Assembly: GCF_013177655.1 (NCBI RefSeq)
Contig: NZ_CP035946.1
Location: forward strand, 1,736,001-1,800,000
Length of the DNA stretch: 64,000 nt
Direction: 5' to 3'
Origin: Campylobacter canadensis
GTDB taxonomy: Bacteria > Campylobacterota > Campylobacteria > Campylobacterales > Campylobacteraceae
Shown here one piece after another: positions 18,995 to 27,278 of the stretch; position 1 is the first letter of the stretch; every line of letters starts with the position of its first letter. A program made the position numbers and the translations under genes. The notes beneath the pieces are model-generated. The model was not told where the DNA came from and made no database searches. It saw nothing but the letters and a program-made list of their open reading frames with translations.

Positions 18995-19207
18995 GTGCCT
19001 GGAATTAAAGTTCATCCAAACGAATCATTTGACGAAGCGTACCGTAAGTTTAAAAAGCAAACTGACCGTAACTTAATTGTAACTGAAGTTCGTGCTAGAC
19101 GCTTTTTTGAGCCTATGACAGAAATTCGCAAGAAGCAAAAAATTTCTGCAAGAAAGAAAATGCTTAAGCGTCTTTATATGCTAAGACACTATGAAGCAAA
19201 ATTATAA
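18995..19207 (+). CDS. rpsU: 30S ribosomal protein S21
   Basis: 70-aa basic ribosomal protein. I start it at GTG 18995, giving [16 protein letters not shown], the known N-terminus in Campylobacter; AGGAAG lies 8 nt upstream. A GTG at 18986 is inside that Shine-Dalgarno and is not a plausible start. The C-terminus ends [12 protein letters not shown]. Confidence 0.97.
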   Translation: MPGIKVHPNESFDEAYRKFKKQTDRNLIVTEVRARRFFEPMTEIRKKQKISARKKMLKRLYMLRHYEAKL

Positions 19208-19210
19208 TAT

Positions 19211-19241
19211 CTAAAGGGCTTTTTAGCTCTTTAGTTTCTTT
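19211..19241 (+). terminator. rpsU terminator
   Basis: CTAAAGGGC and GCTCTTTAG form a 9-bp stem with one G-U pair and a 6-nt loop, followed by TTTCTTT. Confidence 0.7.
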
Positions 19242-19250
19242 AGGATTAAG

Positions 19251-19685
19251 ATGAAATTATCAGTAAATGATGCAGCTAAAGAATTAAATATAAGCAAAGA
19301 AGCAATCTATAATAGAATTAGAAGAGGAAGTTTAAAATCAGTAAAAGAAAATAATAAAACTTATGTGATTTTAGATGAGCAAGTACAAAAAGATAATACT
19401 CAACTTATCAATTCAGATTTAATCAATCAAATAAATCAATTAAAATTAGTTCATATTGAATTAAGAAATGAAATTGAGTTGTTAAAAAACCAGCTAAATA
19501 CACCTGTAATTACAAAGGCAAAATGGCTGCTACTTAATGAATATTTATTAAAATTCAAAGAAAATAAAAGAGATAAAATAAGAAAATTTTTATTATCACA
19601 AATAGGAAAAAACAAAAAAATTAAAATTGAAAATAGTCAAATATTTATAAAAAATAAAAAACTATCTAAGATAAAGGATAATTAA
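19251..19685 (+). CDS. Small HTH protein with MerR/excisionase-like N-terminus
   Basis: 144 aa. The first about 45 residues (KLSVNDAAKELNISKEAIYNRIRRGSL) form an excisionase/MerR-type winged helix. Residues about 55-85 look like a short coiled coil and the rest is lysine-rich. It is followed directly by the UPF0323 lipoprotein gene (stop and start share one base). The target is unknown. Confidence 0.7.
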   Translation: MKLSVNDAAKELNISKEAIYNRIRRGSLKSVKENNKTYVILDEQVQKDNTQLINSDLINQINQLKLVHIELRNEIELLKNQLNTPVITKAKWLLLNEYLLKFKENKRDKIRKFLLSQIGKNKKIKIENSQIFIKNKKLSKIKDN

Positions 19686-20239
19686 TGAATAAATATACCT
19701 TACAAATATCAGCAATAGCTTCTGGCTTACTTTTAAGCGCTTGTGGGGCGCAAGAAGAGCAAAAACAAGCTCAAGGCTCTTTTTTAATAATAGAAGAATA
19801 CGCACCAAAACAATACAAAATTAAAGAAGAATTTCCTGCTGAAGAAACAAGAGTGGTTTTAAAAGAATTAAACGGGAATGAAAGAATTTTAAGTAAGGAA
19901 GAATTAGATGAAATTATAAAAGCAGAAAATGCAAAAATTGATAACAATTCAAGCTCACTTACTAATTCTTCAATAAGCTCAAGCCATTCTTTAGGAGAAG
20001 TTTTGCTTAGCTCTGTTGCTGGTGCGATAATTGGTAGTTGGATTGGAAATAAATTATTTAATAATTCTAATTTTGCAAATCAAAAGGCAAGTCATTATCA
20101 AAATCCAAGCGCTTATCAAAAAAGTGTGAATTCTTTCAATAAAACAAGCACAAGTTCAAAAAGTAGTTCTAAATCAAGCGGATTTTTTAAAAATTCTGGC
20201 TCAAGTTCAAGCTCAAAGACAGGCTCTTTTGGTTCATAA
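19685..20239 (+). CDS. UPF0323 family lipoprotein
   Basis: 184 aa with a lipoprotein signal (lipobox LLLSACG, Cys at about 20). The middle is acidic, then a short Gly-rich hydrophobic segment (LLSSVAGAIIGSWIGNKLF) and a Ser/Gly-rich tail. It corresponds by position and sequence character to the C. jejuni UPF0323 lipoprotein downstream of rpsU. Function is unknown; an envelope-stress role is only a guess. Confidence 0.82.
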   Translation: MNKYTLQISAIASGLLLSACGAQEEQKQAQGSFLIIEEYAPKQYKIKEEFPAEETRVVLKELNGNERILSKEELDEIIKAENAKIDNNSSSLTNSSISSSHSLGEVLLSSVAGAIIGSWIGNKLFNNSNFANQKASHYQNPSAYQKSVNSFNKTSTSSKSSSKSSGFFKNSGSSSSSKTGSFGS

Positions 20240-20699
20240 TTATCAAAGCTTACTAAAAATTGATAATTTTAATATTTTGATTAAGGCAAGCAAAAAGGCC
20301 TTAATTAGCGTTGATTTTACACTTGATGATGAAATTGATTTTTATGAAAACGATTTAAGCAAAAGTGCAAAAAATGAGCTTTTAAAATACTTTTGTAAAA
20401 AAGATTTTAATTTTTTTAACCTTCCACTTGATTTATCACATTTAAGTATTTTTACACAAAATGTTTTATTAGAATTAAAAAATATAAATTACGCTGAATT
20501 AATAAGCTATAAAGAACTTGCACAAAGGCTAAATTCAAAAGCCTATAGAGCAGTAGGCACAGCTCTTAGTAAAAATCCATATTTGATTATCTTACCCTGC
20601 CACAGAGTGATAAAATCAAATATGCAAATAGGTAATTTTACATCAAATGTAAAAAATGCTAAAGAATTTTTAATTAATCTTGAAAAAGCTAAACTTTAA
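20229..20699 (+). CDS. ogt: Methylated-DNA--protein-cysteine methyltransferase
   Basis: Suicide DNA-repair protein that removes alkyl groups from O6-alkylguanine. 156 aa with YAELISYKELAQRL (recognition helix region), AYRAVGTALSKNP and the active-site PCHRVI. The start appears to be TTG at 20229, overlapping the lipoprotein gene by 11 bp, with AGG a few bases upstream; no ATG lies before the domain. Confidence 0.88.
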   Translation: MVHNYQSLLKIDNFNILIKASKKALISVDFTLDDEIDFYENDLSKSAKNELLKYFCKKDFNFFNLPLDLSHLSIFTQNVLLELKNINYAELISYKELAQRLNSKAYRAVGTALSKNPYLIILPCHRVIKSNMQIGNFTSNVKNAKEFLINLEKAKL

Positions 20700-20795
20700 T
20701 CATATAAATATTGTTGCAAGATTTTTAACACATTAAATACGAGTTTATTTTTCATTCTTTTTATCAATTATAAATATTATTTAATTCTTAAACTT

Positions 20796-20966
20796 TTAAA
20801 AAGAAGTAGTTTTATCGTGAATTTTTATTTCTTTTGGATAATTAATACTTTGGTTTTTATAATCTATTAAAAGTGTGTAATTATTGATTGTTTTTACATA
20901 ATTTTCATTTTTATTTTTAAAGCCTAAGTTTTCTAAAACTTGTTTTAAATTATTTTTTGTAATCAT
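20796..20966 (-). pseudogene. N-terminal remnant of a restriction-modification methylase gene
   Basis: An intact 56-codon minus-strand frame too short for usual calling. It begins MITKNNLKQVLENLGF, continues with YTLLIDYKNQSINYP and ends IHDKTTSF-stop. This is the N-terminal pattern of Campylobacter and Helicobacter Type IIG/Eco57I-like proteins, which go on KTTSNFS and continue for hundreds of residues. Here the frame stops within that motif and no downstream part remains. The rest of the 20700-20998 gap holds nothing I can assign. Confidence 0.55.
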
Positions 20967-20998
20967 CTATACCCCATTTTAACAATTATTACAAAACC

Positions 20999-23071
20999 TT
21001 AATTTAAGGCTTTGTAATTTTGCTTTAAAGAATTAATTAAAAGTGCTATTGTAGTGCCGTTGTGTGCTAGAGCTGTTGTACTTGGGTTTAAAATACCGCT
21101 TGCTGCTCCTAATAAAATAGCTGAATTTATCCATACCGTGCTTTTAAAATTCTTTTGAATTTTTTTCATTGTTTCATTAGCTAAAATCTTAGCATGTACA
21201 ACACAAGAAATATCATCTTTTAATAAGGCAATATCAGCACTTGCCTTAGCAATATCAGCACCTTTTTGCATAGAAATTCCAACATCAGCTTGAACTAAAG
21301 AAGGCGCATCATTAATCCCATCTCCAACAAAGGCTATTTTTCTGCCTTCGTCTTTTAACTTTTTAGTAATTTGTGCTTTATCTTGTGGTAAAAGCTGTGC
21401 ATAAACTTTATCAATTCCAAGCTCATTTGCAACACTAATTGCTCTATCATAAATATCACCAGTAAGCATAATTACTTCTTTTACACCATTTTGTTTAAGT
21501 TTTAAAATACTTTCTTTAGAATTAAACCTAAGCTCATCACTCATTGCAATTACACCTAATAATTGCTTAGCTTTTGCTATATAAAGCAAGGTAAGACCAC
21601 TATTTAATAATTCATTAATTTTATCTTCATTTTTGCTAAAATCCACACCTTCATCATCTTCTAAAAAATGCCTTGAACCTATAATTACTTCTTCTTTATC
21701 AATGCTAGTTTTAATCCCGTGTGCAACAATAAACTCCACTTCTCCGTGATTAATATGAGAAAAGCCATTTTGTTTTGCTGCTTTTACGACCGCTTCTGCT
21801 ACTGGGTGAAAATAATGCTCTTCGGCACTAGCGCTTAAATTTAATAAAGACTGCTCATCGTATTCTTTTACAAAAGAATAAACAGCTTTAACCTTTAAAT
21901 CTCCGCTTGTTAGTGTTCCTGTTTTATCAAATACAAAGGTATCAACCTCGCTTAATCTTTCTAAAACTTGAGAACCTTTTAAAAGAATTTGTCTTTTTCC
22001 AGCATAAGAAATTGCGCTTTTAAAAGCAACTGGGGTTGCAAGTTTTAAAGCACAAGAATAATCAGCCTGTAAAACAGATGCAAGTGCGCTAGAGCCATTA
22101 AATAAATACGCAATTGCTGCTAGGCTAAGCGTAAATGGTACTAAAGAATTTGCTAAATTTACCGCCTTTTTTCCAATTTGCGATTTTTCTTCTAAGCAGT
22201 CTTTCATGTAATGCAAAATTTTTGCTGTGGTTGTATTTTCTCCAACTGCCTCTGCCCAAATTTTTATTCTACCTTCTTCAACTATTGTACTGCTTAAAAC
22301 CCTATCTCCACGCTCTTTAAATACCGCATTAGCTTCTCCTGTCATACTAACACAATTTACATTTGCATCGCCATCTACAATATATCCATCAACTGCGATT
22401 GCTTCTCCTGTGCTAACTACAACAATATCTCCTATTTTTAATTCATCAGTAGACTTTTTTACAAGTTCGTTATTTTCTTCCACCCAAGCGTGTGTTAATT
22501 GCGGTTTTGCTAATTCTTTTACTAAATCATCGCTTTTTAAAACTGCACTTTCTTCAATATATTCGCCAATATTTAGCATAAAATTAGTACTATTTGCTGC
22601 TTTATAATCTTTTCTTAAAAGCGATACTGCTACTGCTGCTGCTTCTAAAACATGTGAAGTAAGCCCATTTTCAACTAAATCAAGCAAACCTTCTTTTAAT
22701 AAAGGATATGAAGTAAGCAAACTTGCTTGCTTATCTAAAACAGGATTACTTGTATAAGAATTAGCTAAGGCTAATAAAGATGCGTAAATATTTGCCTTAC
22801 TTGGTTTTTCTTTTTTATGCTTTAGTTTTACTAATTTATACTCATTAAAATAAGCACAAATTTTATTTACCTCATCTTCACTTATATCATCAATCTTGCT
22901 AAAACTAATACATTTTGCATTAAGCATAACGCTTATGAAAAATGATGGAAATACATTAGCAAAATCACTTACTAAAATATTAACATCAACACTTTCATTT
23001 AGTGAAAGCAAACGAATTCTTAAGCGTTTTTTACTGTAATGAATTACATTATTGCATTGAAGCTTTTGCAT
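20999..23071 (-). CDS. P1B-type ATPase with SCA motif (ferrosome FezB-like)
   Basis: 690-aa P-type metal ATPase. It has actuator TGEA (about 244), the DKTGT phosphorylation site (about 382), an HP motif (FHPVAEA), and GDGIND. The transmembrane metal motif is SCALKLATP (SCA at about 339-341), not CPC, SPC or TPC; as I recall, SCA marks the P1B-6 subgroup that includes FezB of ferrosomes. The N-terminus has a degenerate HMA2-like stretch (IHYSKKRLRIRL). It is the last gene of a five-gene Fur-box operon and overlaps the previous gene by 23 bp. Confidence 0.85.
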   Translation of the reverse strand: MQKLQCNNVIHYSKKRLRIRLLSLNESVDVNILVSDFANVFPSFFISVMLNAKCISFSKIDDISEDEVNKICAYFNEYKLVKLKHKKEKPSKANIYASLLALANSYTSNPVLDKQASLLTSYPLLKEGLLDLVENGLTSHVLEAAAVAVSLLRKDYKAANSTNFMLNIGEYIEESAVLKSDDLVKELAKPQLTHAWVEENNELVKKSTDELKIGDIVVVSTGEAIAVDGYIVDGDANVNCVSMTGEANAVFKERGDRVLSSTIVEEGRIKIWAEAVGENTTTAKILHYMKDCLEEKSQIGKKAVNLANSLVPFTLSLAAIAYLFNGSSALASVLQADYSCALKLATPVAFKSAISYAGKRQILLKGSQVLERLSEVDTFVFDKTGTLTSGDLKVKAVYSFVKEYDEQSLLNLSASAEEHYFHPVAEAVVKAAKQNGFSHINHGEVEFIVAHGIKTSIDKEEVIIGSRHFLEDDEGVDFSKNEDKINELLNSGLTLLYIAKAKQLLGVIAMSDELRFNSKESILKLKQNGVKEVIMLTGDIYDRAISVANELGIDKVYAQLLPQDKAQITKKLKDEGRKIAFVGDGINDAPSLVQADVGISMQKGADIAKASADIALLKDDISCVVHAKILANETMKKIQKNFKSTVWINSAILLGAASGILNPSTTALAHNGTTIALLINSLKQNYKALN

Positions 23072-23597
23072 CTTCTACTTGCTCTTTAAATTCTTCTAAT
23101 GCAGCACTTGTATAATTTTGCACCTTTGCAACTACTTTTGCTAAATTATCTTTTGCATCTTTATTGCATAAAAAATATGCAATTGTTCCGCCAATTAACA
23201 TACCTTTAAATAAAGGGCTTGATAAAAAAGATGATGAATTATTATTTGAAAATAAATTACCTAAAAGCCCATTATTATTTGAATTGTTTTGGTTATTTTG
23301 ATTATTGTTAGTATTTAAATATGGGTTTTGGCAATTTGGGCATAAATTTTGGTTTGTATTTTGGTTTGTATTTTGGTTTGTCATTTTATCTCCTAATGTA
23401 TTTTTTAATATCAAAGCACTTGCTGCTGAAAGCAAGGCATTTTTATACTCACTCTTTGCAATACTGTTGCTAGTTGATATTGCAAGGTAACTCATAGCAC
23501 CAGAATATAAAGATGAATTTAAATTCTGTGTGCTAAAAAAAGAATTTAAAGAGCTGCTTAAAAAATGGTCAGCTGGTAATCTATTTGAGCTAAGCAT
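23049..23597 (-). CDS. Asn/Gln-rich protein with one membrane helix and CxxC
   Basis: 182 aa, no family recognised. The first 70 residues are Ser/Ala-rich, then (NQNT)3 encoded by a 12-bp tandem repeat, a CPNC pair (about 86-89), an Asn-rich linker, one hydrophobic Gly-containing segment (KGMLIGGTIAYFLC, about 131-144) and an amphipathic charged C-terminal helix. The helix-plus-charged-tail layout is shared with the 77-aa neighbour. Its start overlaps the 77-aa gene stop (TAATG). A role as a membrane-shaping or metal-organelle protein is inferred only from context. Confidence 0.7.
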   Translation of the reverse strand: MLSSNRLPADHFLSSSLNSFFSTQNLNSSLYSGAMSYLAISTSNSIAKSEYKNALLSAASALILKNTLGDKMTNQNTNQNTNQNLCPNCQNPYLNTNNNQNNQNNSNNNGLLGNLFSNNNSSSFLSSPLFKGMLIGGTIAYFLCNKDAKDNLAKVVAKVQNYTSAALEEFKEQVEDAKASMQ

Positions 23598-23830
23598 TAT
23601 TTTGCAGCTTTTTTACTTTTTGCATTATTTTGTTGCGCTGCTTTTTCGCAAATACAAGGTAATTTAAAATTTTGAATTTTATTAATTGTGTTTTCTACAC
23701 ATTTTCCTGCACTTTTAGCAAAATTTTCATCTTTTAAAGAACTTAAATTTTCTTTAATTTTGTCTTTTTTTAAATATACACTAACACAAGTTGCACCTGC
23801 AATCGCACCTAATATAAACGGAATTGGCAT
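23597..23830 (-). CDS. Small single-helix membrane protein of the ATPase operon
   Basis: 77 aa. Residues about 3-20 form a Gly/Ala-rich hydrophobic helix (FILGAIAGATCVSVYL), followed by a lysine-rich amphipathic helix, two close cysteines (PCICE, about 59-61) and a basic tail. AAGGAG precedes the ATG. Short hydrophobic Gly-rich proteins of this sort accompany P1B-6 ATPases in fez operons, as I recall; sequence homology is not proven here. Confidence 0.65.
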   Translation of the reverse strand: MPIPFILGAIAGATCVSVYLKKDKIKENLSSLKDENFAKSAGKCVENTINKIQNFKLPCICEKAAQQNNAKSKKAAK

Positions 23831-23840
23831 TTTTGTCTCC

Positions 23841-24284
23841 TTATTTTATAATATCTTTTAACAAGGTATTTATAAATGAGTTGATATTAGGCTCATTTAA
23901 ACCAACTAATCCTTCTTTTAAAGCTTTTTGGCTTTCATTTACACTACTTGCCCAAAGTCTAAAAATAAGGTCCTTACATTCACTATTTTTGCATAATAAC
24001 GAAGCTTTTTTACATTCATAAACAATTTTTAACTCTTGTGCAAGAGCTAAAATATAAGCTTCTTCTAAACTAGCTTCAAAAACAAATTCATACTCATAAT
24101 TAAACAAATCATTTAAAATAAGTCTTTCTTGCCATAATCTAAAAAACAACTCATTTTTAAATTCTTTATAAAAAAATTCGTACATTTTCACGCTTTTTAA
24201 GCATAGCTCATAAGCTTTTAAAACTTCACTAATTTGCAAATCTTGTAAAAAATCAGGATGAGAAATTTTAAGCTCAATCTTCAA
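23841..24284 (-). CDS. All-helical protein of the ATPase operon, family unknown
   Basis: 147 aa, predicted all alpha, rich in Glu, Leu and Phe. Two pairs of helices with repeated E-x-x-x pattern (ALAQELKIVYECK, and CKDLIFRLWASSVNESQKAL) look like a ferritin-like or four-helix bundle, but I see no complete diiron EXXH pair. The start is TTG at 24284 with AAAGGA about 9 nt upstream and an 11-bp overlap with the HMA2 gene. Confidence 0.6.
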   Translation of the reverse strand: MKIELKISHPDFLQDLQISEVLKAYELCLKSVKMYEFFYKEFKNELFFRLWQERLILNDLFNYEYEFVFEASLEEAYILALAQELKIVYECKKASLLCKNSECKDLIFRLWASSVNESQKALKEGLVGLNEPNINSFINTLLKDIIK

Positions 24285-24579
24285 TGTTAAATTCCTTTAA
24301 TGCTAATTTAATCTCATCTTCGTTTTTTGAATTTAACAAATTCTCAAAACTACTCATAGCTAAAAGTTTATCATCATATAAAATGGTGATTTTGCCTAAT
24401 AACTTATTTACTTTTAAATCTAAAATGCCTTTAATGTTAAAAACATCATCTAAATTGATTTCATCTAAATTATCAAGCTCTTTTATCTTTGAACTTACAT
24501 CAAGTCTAAGTCTTCCACTTGAATGATGTATTATCTTAACAAAAGGTAAAATATCATTTAACATTTTGCTTTTTTTCAT
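24274..24579 (-). CDS. HMA2-type domain protein
   Basis: 101 aa. After a short hydrophobic start, IIHHSSGRLRLDVSS (about 16-30) is the HMA2 hallmark (His...GRLR), followed by a beta-alpha-beta pattern and KITILYDDKLL. HMA2 domains resemble heavy-metal-associated folds but lack the CxxC pair, as here. First gene of the five-gene operon, with a good Shine-Dalgarno and a Fur-box-like sequence upstream. Confidence 0.75.
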   Translation of the reverse strand: MKKSKMLNDILPFVKIIHHSSGRLRLDVSSKIKELDNLDEINLDDVFNIKGILDLKVNKLLGKITILYDDKLLAMSSFENLLNSKNEDEIKLALKEFNIED

Positions 24580-24610
24580 TTTTTTCCTTTCTTTTTACGA
24601 GAGTGATTTT

Positions 24611-24664
24611 ATTATCATAAACTTAAAATAAAATAAAATATGTATGATAATGATAATTAACAAA
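24611..24664. promoter_or_regulatory. Fur-box-like sequence between the ATPase operon and the M23 gene
   Basis: GATAATGATAATTA at 24646-24659 reproduces the first 12 bases of the classical 19-bp Fur box. ATTATCATAA at 24611-24620 is a second half-site overlapping the likely TATGAT -10 of the minus-strand operon. A fur gene lies at 34264-34716. Iron-responsive repression of the operon is inferred; the divergent M23 gene could be affected too. Confidence 0.55.
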
Positions 24665-24729
24665 TTATAAAATTTATAATTAAATCAAAAGTTGCTATTA
24701 TAAAAATAATTATTTTTTAAAGGATAACA

Positions 24730-25506
24730 ATGAAAAAAATTATATTTTTATGTCTTTGCTTAGAACTTTTTGCGCAAAATATTCAAAATGCAAAAAGCTA
24801 TATTACAAAAGATGAGATTATAAAAAGTGAACTAAATTACACAAATTATTTTTTTAAAGACTATACTCTAGCAATTTTAGCACCTTTTTATAAGGCAAAA
24901 TTAGGCGAATATGAAATTGAATACAAAAATGCTAAAAAACAACAATATACTCTAATTTTTGGAGAATATAAAAAAGAAAATATACAAATTACAAAGCCGC
25001 AAATACTTAAAAAAAATAAAAAAAACACAAATAGAATAAACAAAGAATTAAATGAAGCTAATCTAGTTTATAAAAACAGTGTAAAAAAAGCTTATTTAAA
25101 TAAAAAATTTATCCTTCCAATAAATAGTAAGATTACAAGTGCTTATGGTAGTGCAAGATTATTTAATAATGAAGTTGTAAGCTATCATTCTGGCACTGAT
25201 TTTAAAGCTGCAATTGGTACAAAAATTAAGGCTGCAAATGACGGTATTGTGGTTTTGTGTGCTGATAGAATTTTTGCTGGTAAAAGTGTAATAATTGACC
25301 ACGGTTATGGAGTTTTTACTCAATATTATCATTTAAGTAAAATTTTAGTAAAAGTTGGCGATGAAGTAAAATTAGGCGATATCGTAGGTTTAAGTGGAGA
25401 TACGGGCAGGGTTAGCGGACCGCATTTTCATTTTGGAGTTGCTATAAATGGTTTAAGTGTTGAGCCGCTTAGCTTTATTGAAGAAATTAATAAGTATTTA
25501 AAATGA
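24730..25506 (+). CDS. M23-family peptidoglycan metallopeptidase
   Basis: 258-aa secreted protein: signal peptide (FLCLCLELFAQN), N-terminal beta-domain, short coiled linker, then a LytM domain (about 125-250) with zinc ligands in YHSGTDF and HFHFGV. Such endopeptidases shape Campylobacter and Helicobacter cells (Csd/Pgp3-like). It is a probable D,D-endopeptidase; the exact paralogue is not determined. It overlaps the next gene by 4 bp. Confidence 0.85.
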   Translation: MKKIIFLCLCLELFAQNIQNAKSYITKDEIIKSELNYTNYFFKDYTLAILAPFYKAKLGEYEIEYKNAKKQQYTLIFGEYKKENIQITKPQILKKNKKNTNRINKELNEANLVYKNSVKKAYLNKKFILPINSKITSAYGSARLFNNEVVSYHSGTDFKAAIGTKIKAANDGIVVLCADRIFAGKSVIIDHGYGVFTQYYHLSKILVKVGDEVKLGDIVGLSGDTGRVSGPHFHFGVAINGLSVEPLSFIEEINKYLK

Positions 25507-26414
25507 TTTTTTCTAAGTATTTTGATGAATGGAGTAAAAAATATTACTCTAGCTTTCAAAAAGTTGGCAAGCAAGGGGATTTTTACACCTGCGTTAGCGT
25601 TGGAGAATTATTTGCTTTTACACTTGCAAAGCACTTTGTAAATTTAGTAAAAAATAATGAGATAAAGCTACCTTGCGATGTGATTGAGATTGGGGCAAAT
25701 GAAGGTTATTTGTTAAAAGATTTTTATACTTATTTAAAAGAAAATAATGAAGAGGTATTAAAAGATATTAATTTTTATATAATTGAACCATATGAAAAAT
25801 TAAGACAAATTCAAAAGAAAAATTGTCAATTTGCTTTCAAACACATTTATTTGCACGAATTAAAAAGCAAAAACGCCTTTTTTCTAGCAAATGAATTATT
25901 TGATAGTTTTGCATGTGAATTGGTGCAAAATAATAATTTTGCCTTTATTAGCGAACATAAAATAACTTTTAAAGAACATAGCTTAAATCACGAAGTTGCT
26001 AATGAATTTTTAAAAAGTTATAAAGAATTTCAAGGCGAACTTTGCCCTAATATTTATGATTTTTTGTATTTTATAAAGCAAAAATGTGAAAAATTATATT
26101 TTTTATCCTTTGATTATTTTAAAAAACATAATGATTTTACAATTAGAATTTTCAAAAAACATAATTTATATTCTTTTTTTGAAGTAGATTTAAAAGAATT
26201 TTATGCAAATAGTGATATTACATTTAGTATTAATTATTATGAATTTATTTTTTATTTAGAAAAGCTAGGTTTTGCTTACAATGCAAAAAAACAAAGTATG
26301 GCTTTAATTGACTTTAAAATTAGTGATTTTACAAGCCCTAAACACCTTATGCAAATGAAAAATTTATTTTTTTCTTTTAGCGATAATTTTTATTGCTTTG
26401 AGTTTAAAAATTAA
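25503..26414 (+). CDS. SAM-dependent methyltransferase, MidA/NDUFAF7 family
   Basis: 303 aa. KQGDFYTCVSVGELFAF and VIEIGANEGYLL (motif I), then LANELFDSF, are characteristic of the COG1565/DUF185 family, whose mitochondrial member methylates an arginine of complex I. The bacterial target is unknown. Translationally coupled to the M23 gene. Confidence 0.82.
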   Translation: MIFSKYFDEWSKKYYSSFQKVGKQGDFYTCVSVGELFAFTLAKHFVNLVKNNEIKLPCDVIEIGANEGYLLKDFYTYLKENNEEVLKDINFYIIEPYEKLRQIQKKNCQFAFKHIYLHELKSKNAFFLANELFDSFACELVQNNNFAFISEHKITFKEHSLNHEVANEFLKSYKEFQGELCPNIYDFLYFIKQKCEKLYFLSFDYFKKHNDFTIRIFKKHNLYSFFEVDLKEFYANSDITFSINYYEFIFYLEKLGFAYNAKKQSMALIDFKISDFTSPKHLMQMKNLFFSFSDNFYCFEFKN

Positions 26415-26456
26415 TTGTAACATTCAAGGCTTTTTTAAAAAATTGAAGGAGAAAAT

Positions 26457-27239
26457 ATGAATGCAGTATTAACAATAGCAGGTAGCGATTGTAGTGGTGG
26501 TAGCGGACTTGAGGCTGATTTAAAAACATTTACAATGCATAATACTTTTGGTATGGTAATAGTATTAAGCGTGGTTGCGGTAAATACAAAAGGTGTTTAT
26601 GGCTTTAGTCAAATGAGTGCTGATATTGTGCAAAAACAATATGATGCTGTTTTTGGCGATATTGTTCCAAAAGCTTTAAAAACTGGACTTATGGGAACAT
26701 CTGAACTAATTAAAATTAGCATAGATAATTTTAAAAAATATAAACCACAAAATGTTGTTATTGACCCTGTAATGTTTGCAAAAAGTGGGGCTAGATTGAT
26801 TAATGATGAAGATTTTAAACTGTACAAAAATGAATTTATTCAATATGCAGATATTTTAACTCCAAATAAACTTGAATCTGAATTAATTTGCGGTTTTGAG
26901 ATTAATAATCTTGAAAGGCTAAAAGATAGTGCAAAAAAATTAATTGATTTAGGTGCAAAAAGTGTAATTGCAAAAGGTGGAAAATACTTTGATAAGGCGC
27001 TTGATTATTTTTACGATGGTAAAGATTTTTATGAGCTTGAAGGAAAATTATTAAATACAACAAATGACCATGGTGCTGGTTGTACTTTAAGCGCTGCAAT
27101 TGCTGCAAATCTTGCAAATGGAATGAGTAAGCTAGACGCTGTAACAAAGGCTAAACTTTACACTCAAAATGCAATGGAATTTGCACCGAATTTAGGCGAG
27201 GGTAGAGGCCCTTTAAATCATATGTTTAATTTAAAATAA
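26457..27239 (+). CDS. thiD: Hydroxymethylpyrimidine/phosphomethylpyrimidine kinase
   Basis: Phosphorylates HMP and HMP-P in thiamine synthesis. 260 aa, ribokinase fold: TIAGSDCSGGSGLEADLKTF at the N-terminus, LKTGLMGT, VIDPVMFAKSG, and the anion hole/catalytic DHGAGCTLSAAIAANLA. AAGGAG precedes the ATG. Confidence 0.94.
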   Translation: MNAVLTIAGSDCSGGSGLEADLKTFTMHNTFGMVIVLSVVAVNTKGVYGFSQMSADIVQKQYDAVFGDIVPKALKTGLMGTSELIKISIDNFKKYKPQNVVIDPVMFAKSGARLINDEDFKLYKNEFIQYADILTPNKLESELICGFEINNLERLKDSAKKLIDLGAKSVIAKGGKYFDKALDYFYDGKDFYELEGKLLNTTNDHGAGCTLSAAIAANLANGMSKLDAVTKAKLYTQNAMEFAPNLGEGRGPLNHMFNLK

Positions 27240-27264
27240 AATTCTTTGCTTTATGCAAAGAATT
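27240..27264. other. Intergenic hairpin after thiD
   Basis: AATTCTTTGC and GCAAAGAATT form a perfect 10-bp stem with a 5-nt loop. There is no T-run on the plus side, so it is more likely an mRNA-stabilising or weak attenuating hairpin than a full terminator. Confidence 0.45.
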
Positions 27265-27278
27265 AAAAAGGAAGAAAA

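Noticed and set aside
22135-22607. Plus-strand frames of 61-126 codons
   Set aside because: Antisense to the P-type ATPase gene, low-complexity Ser/Phe composition.
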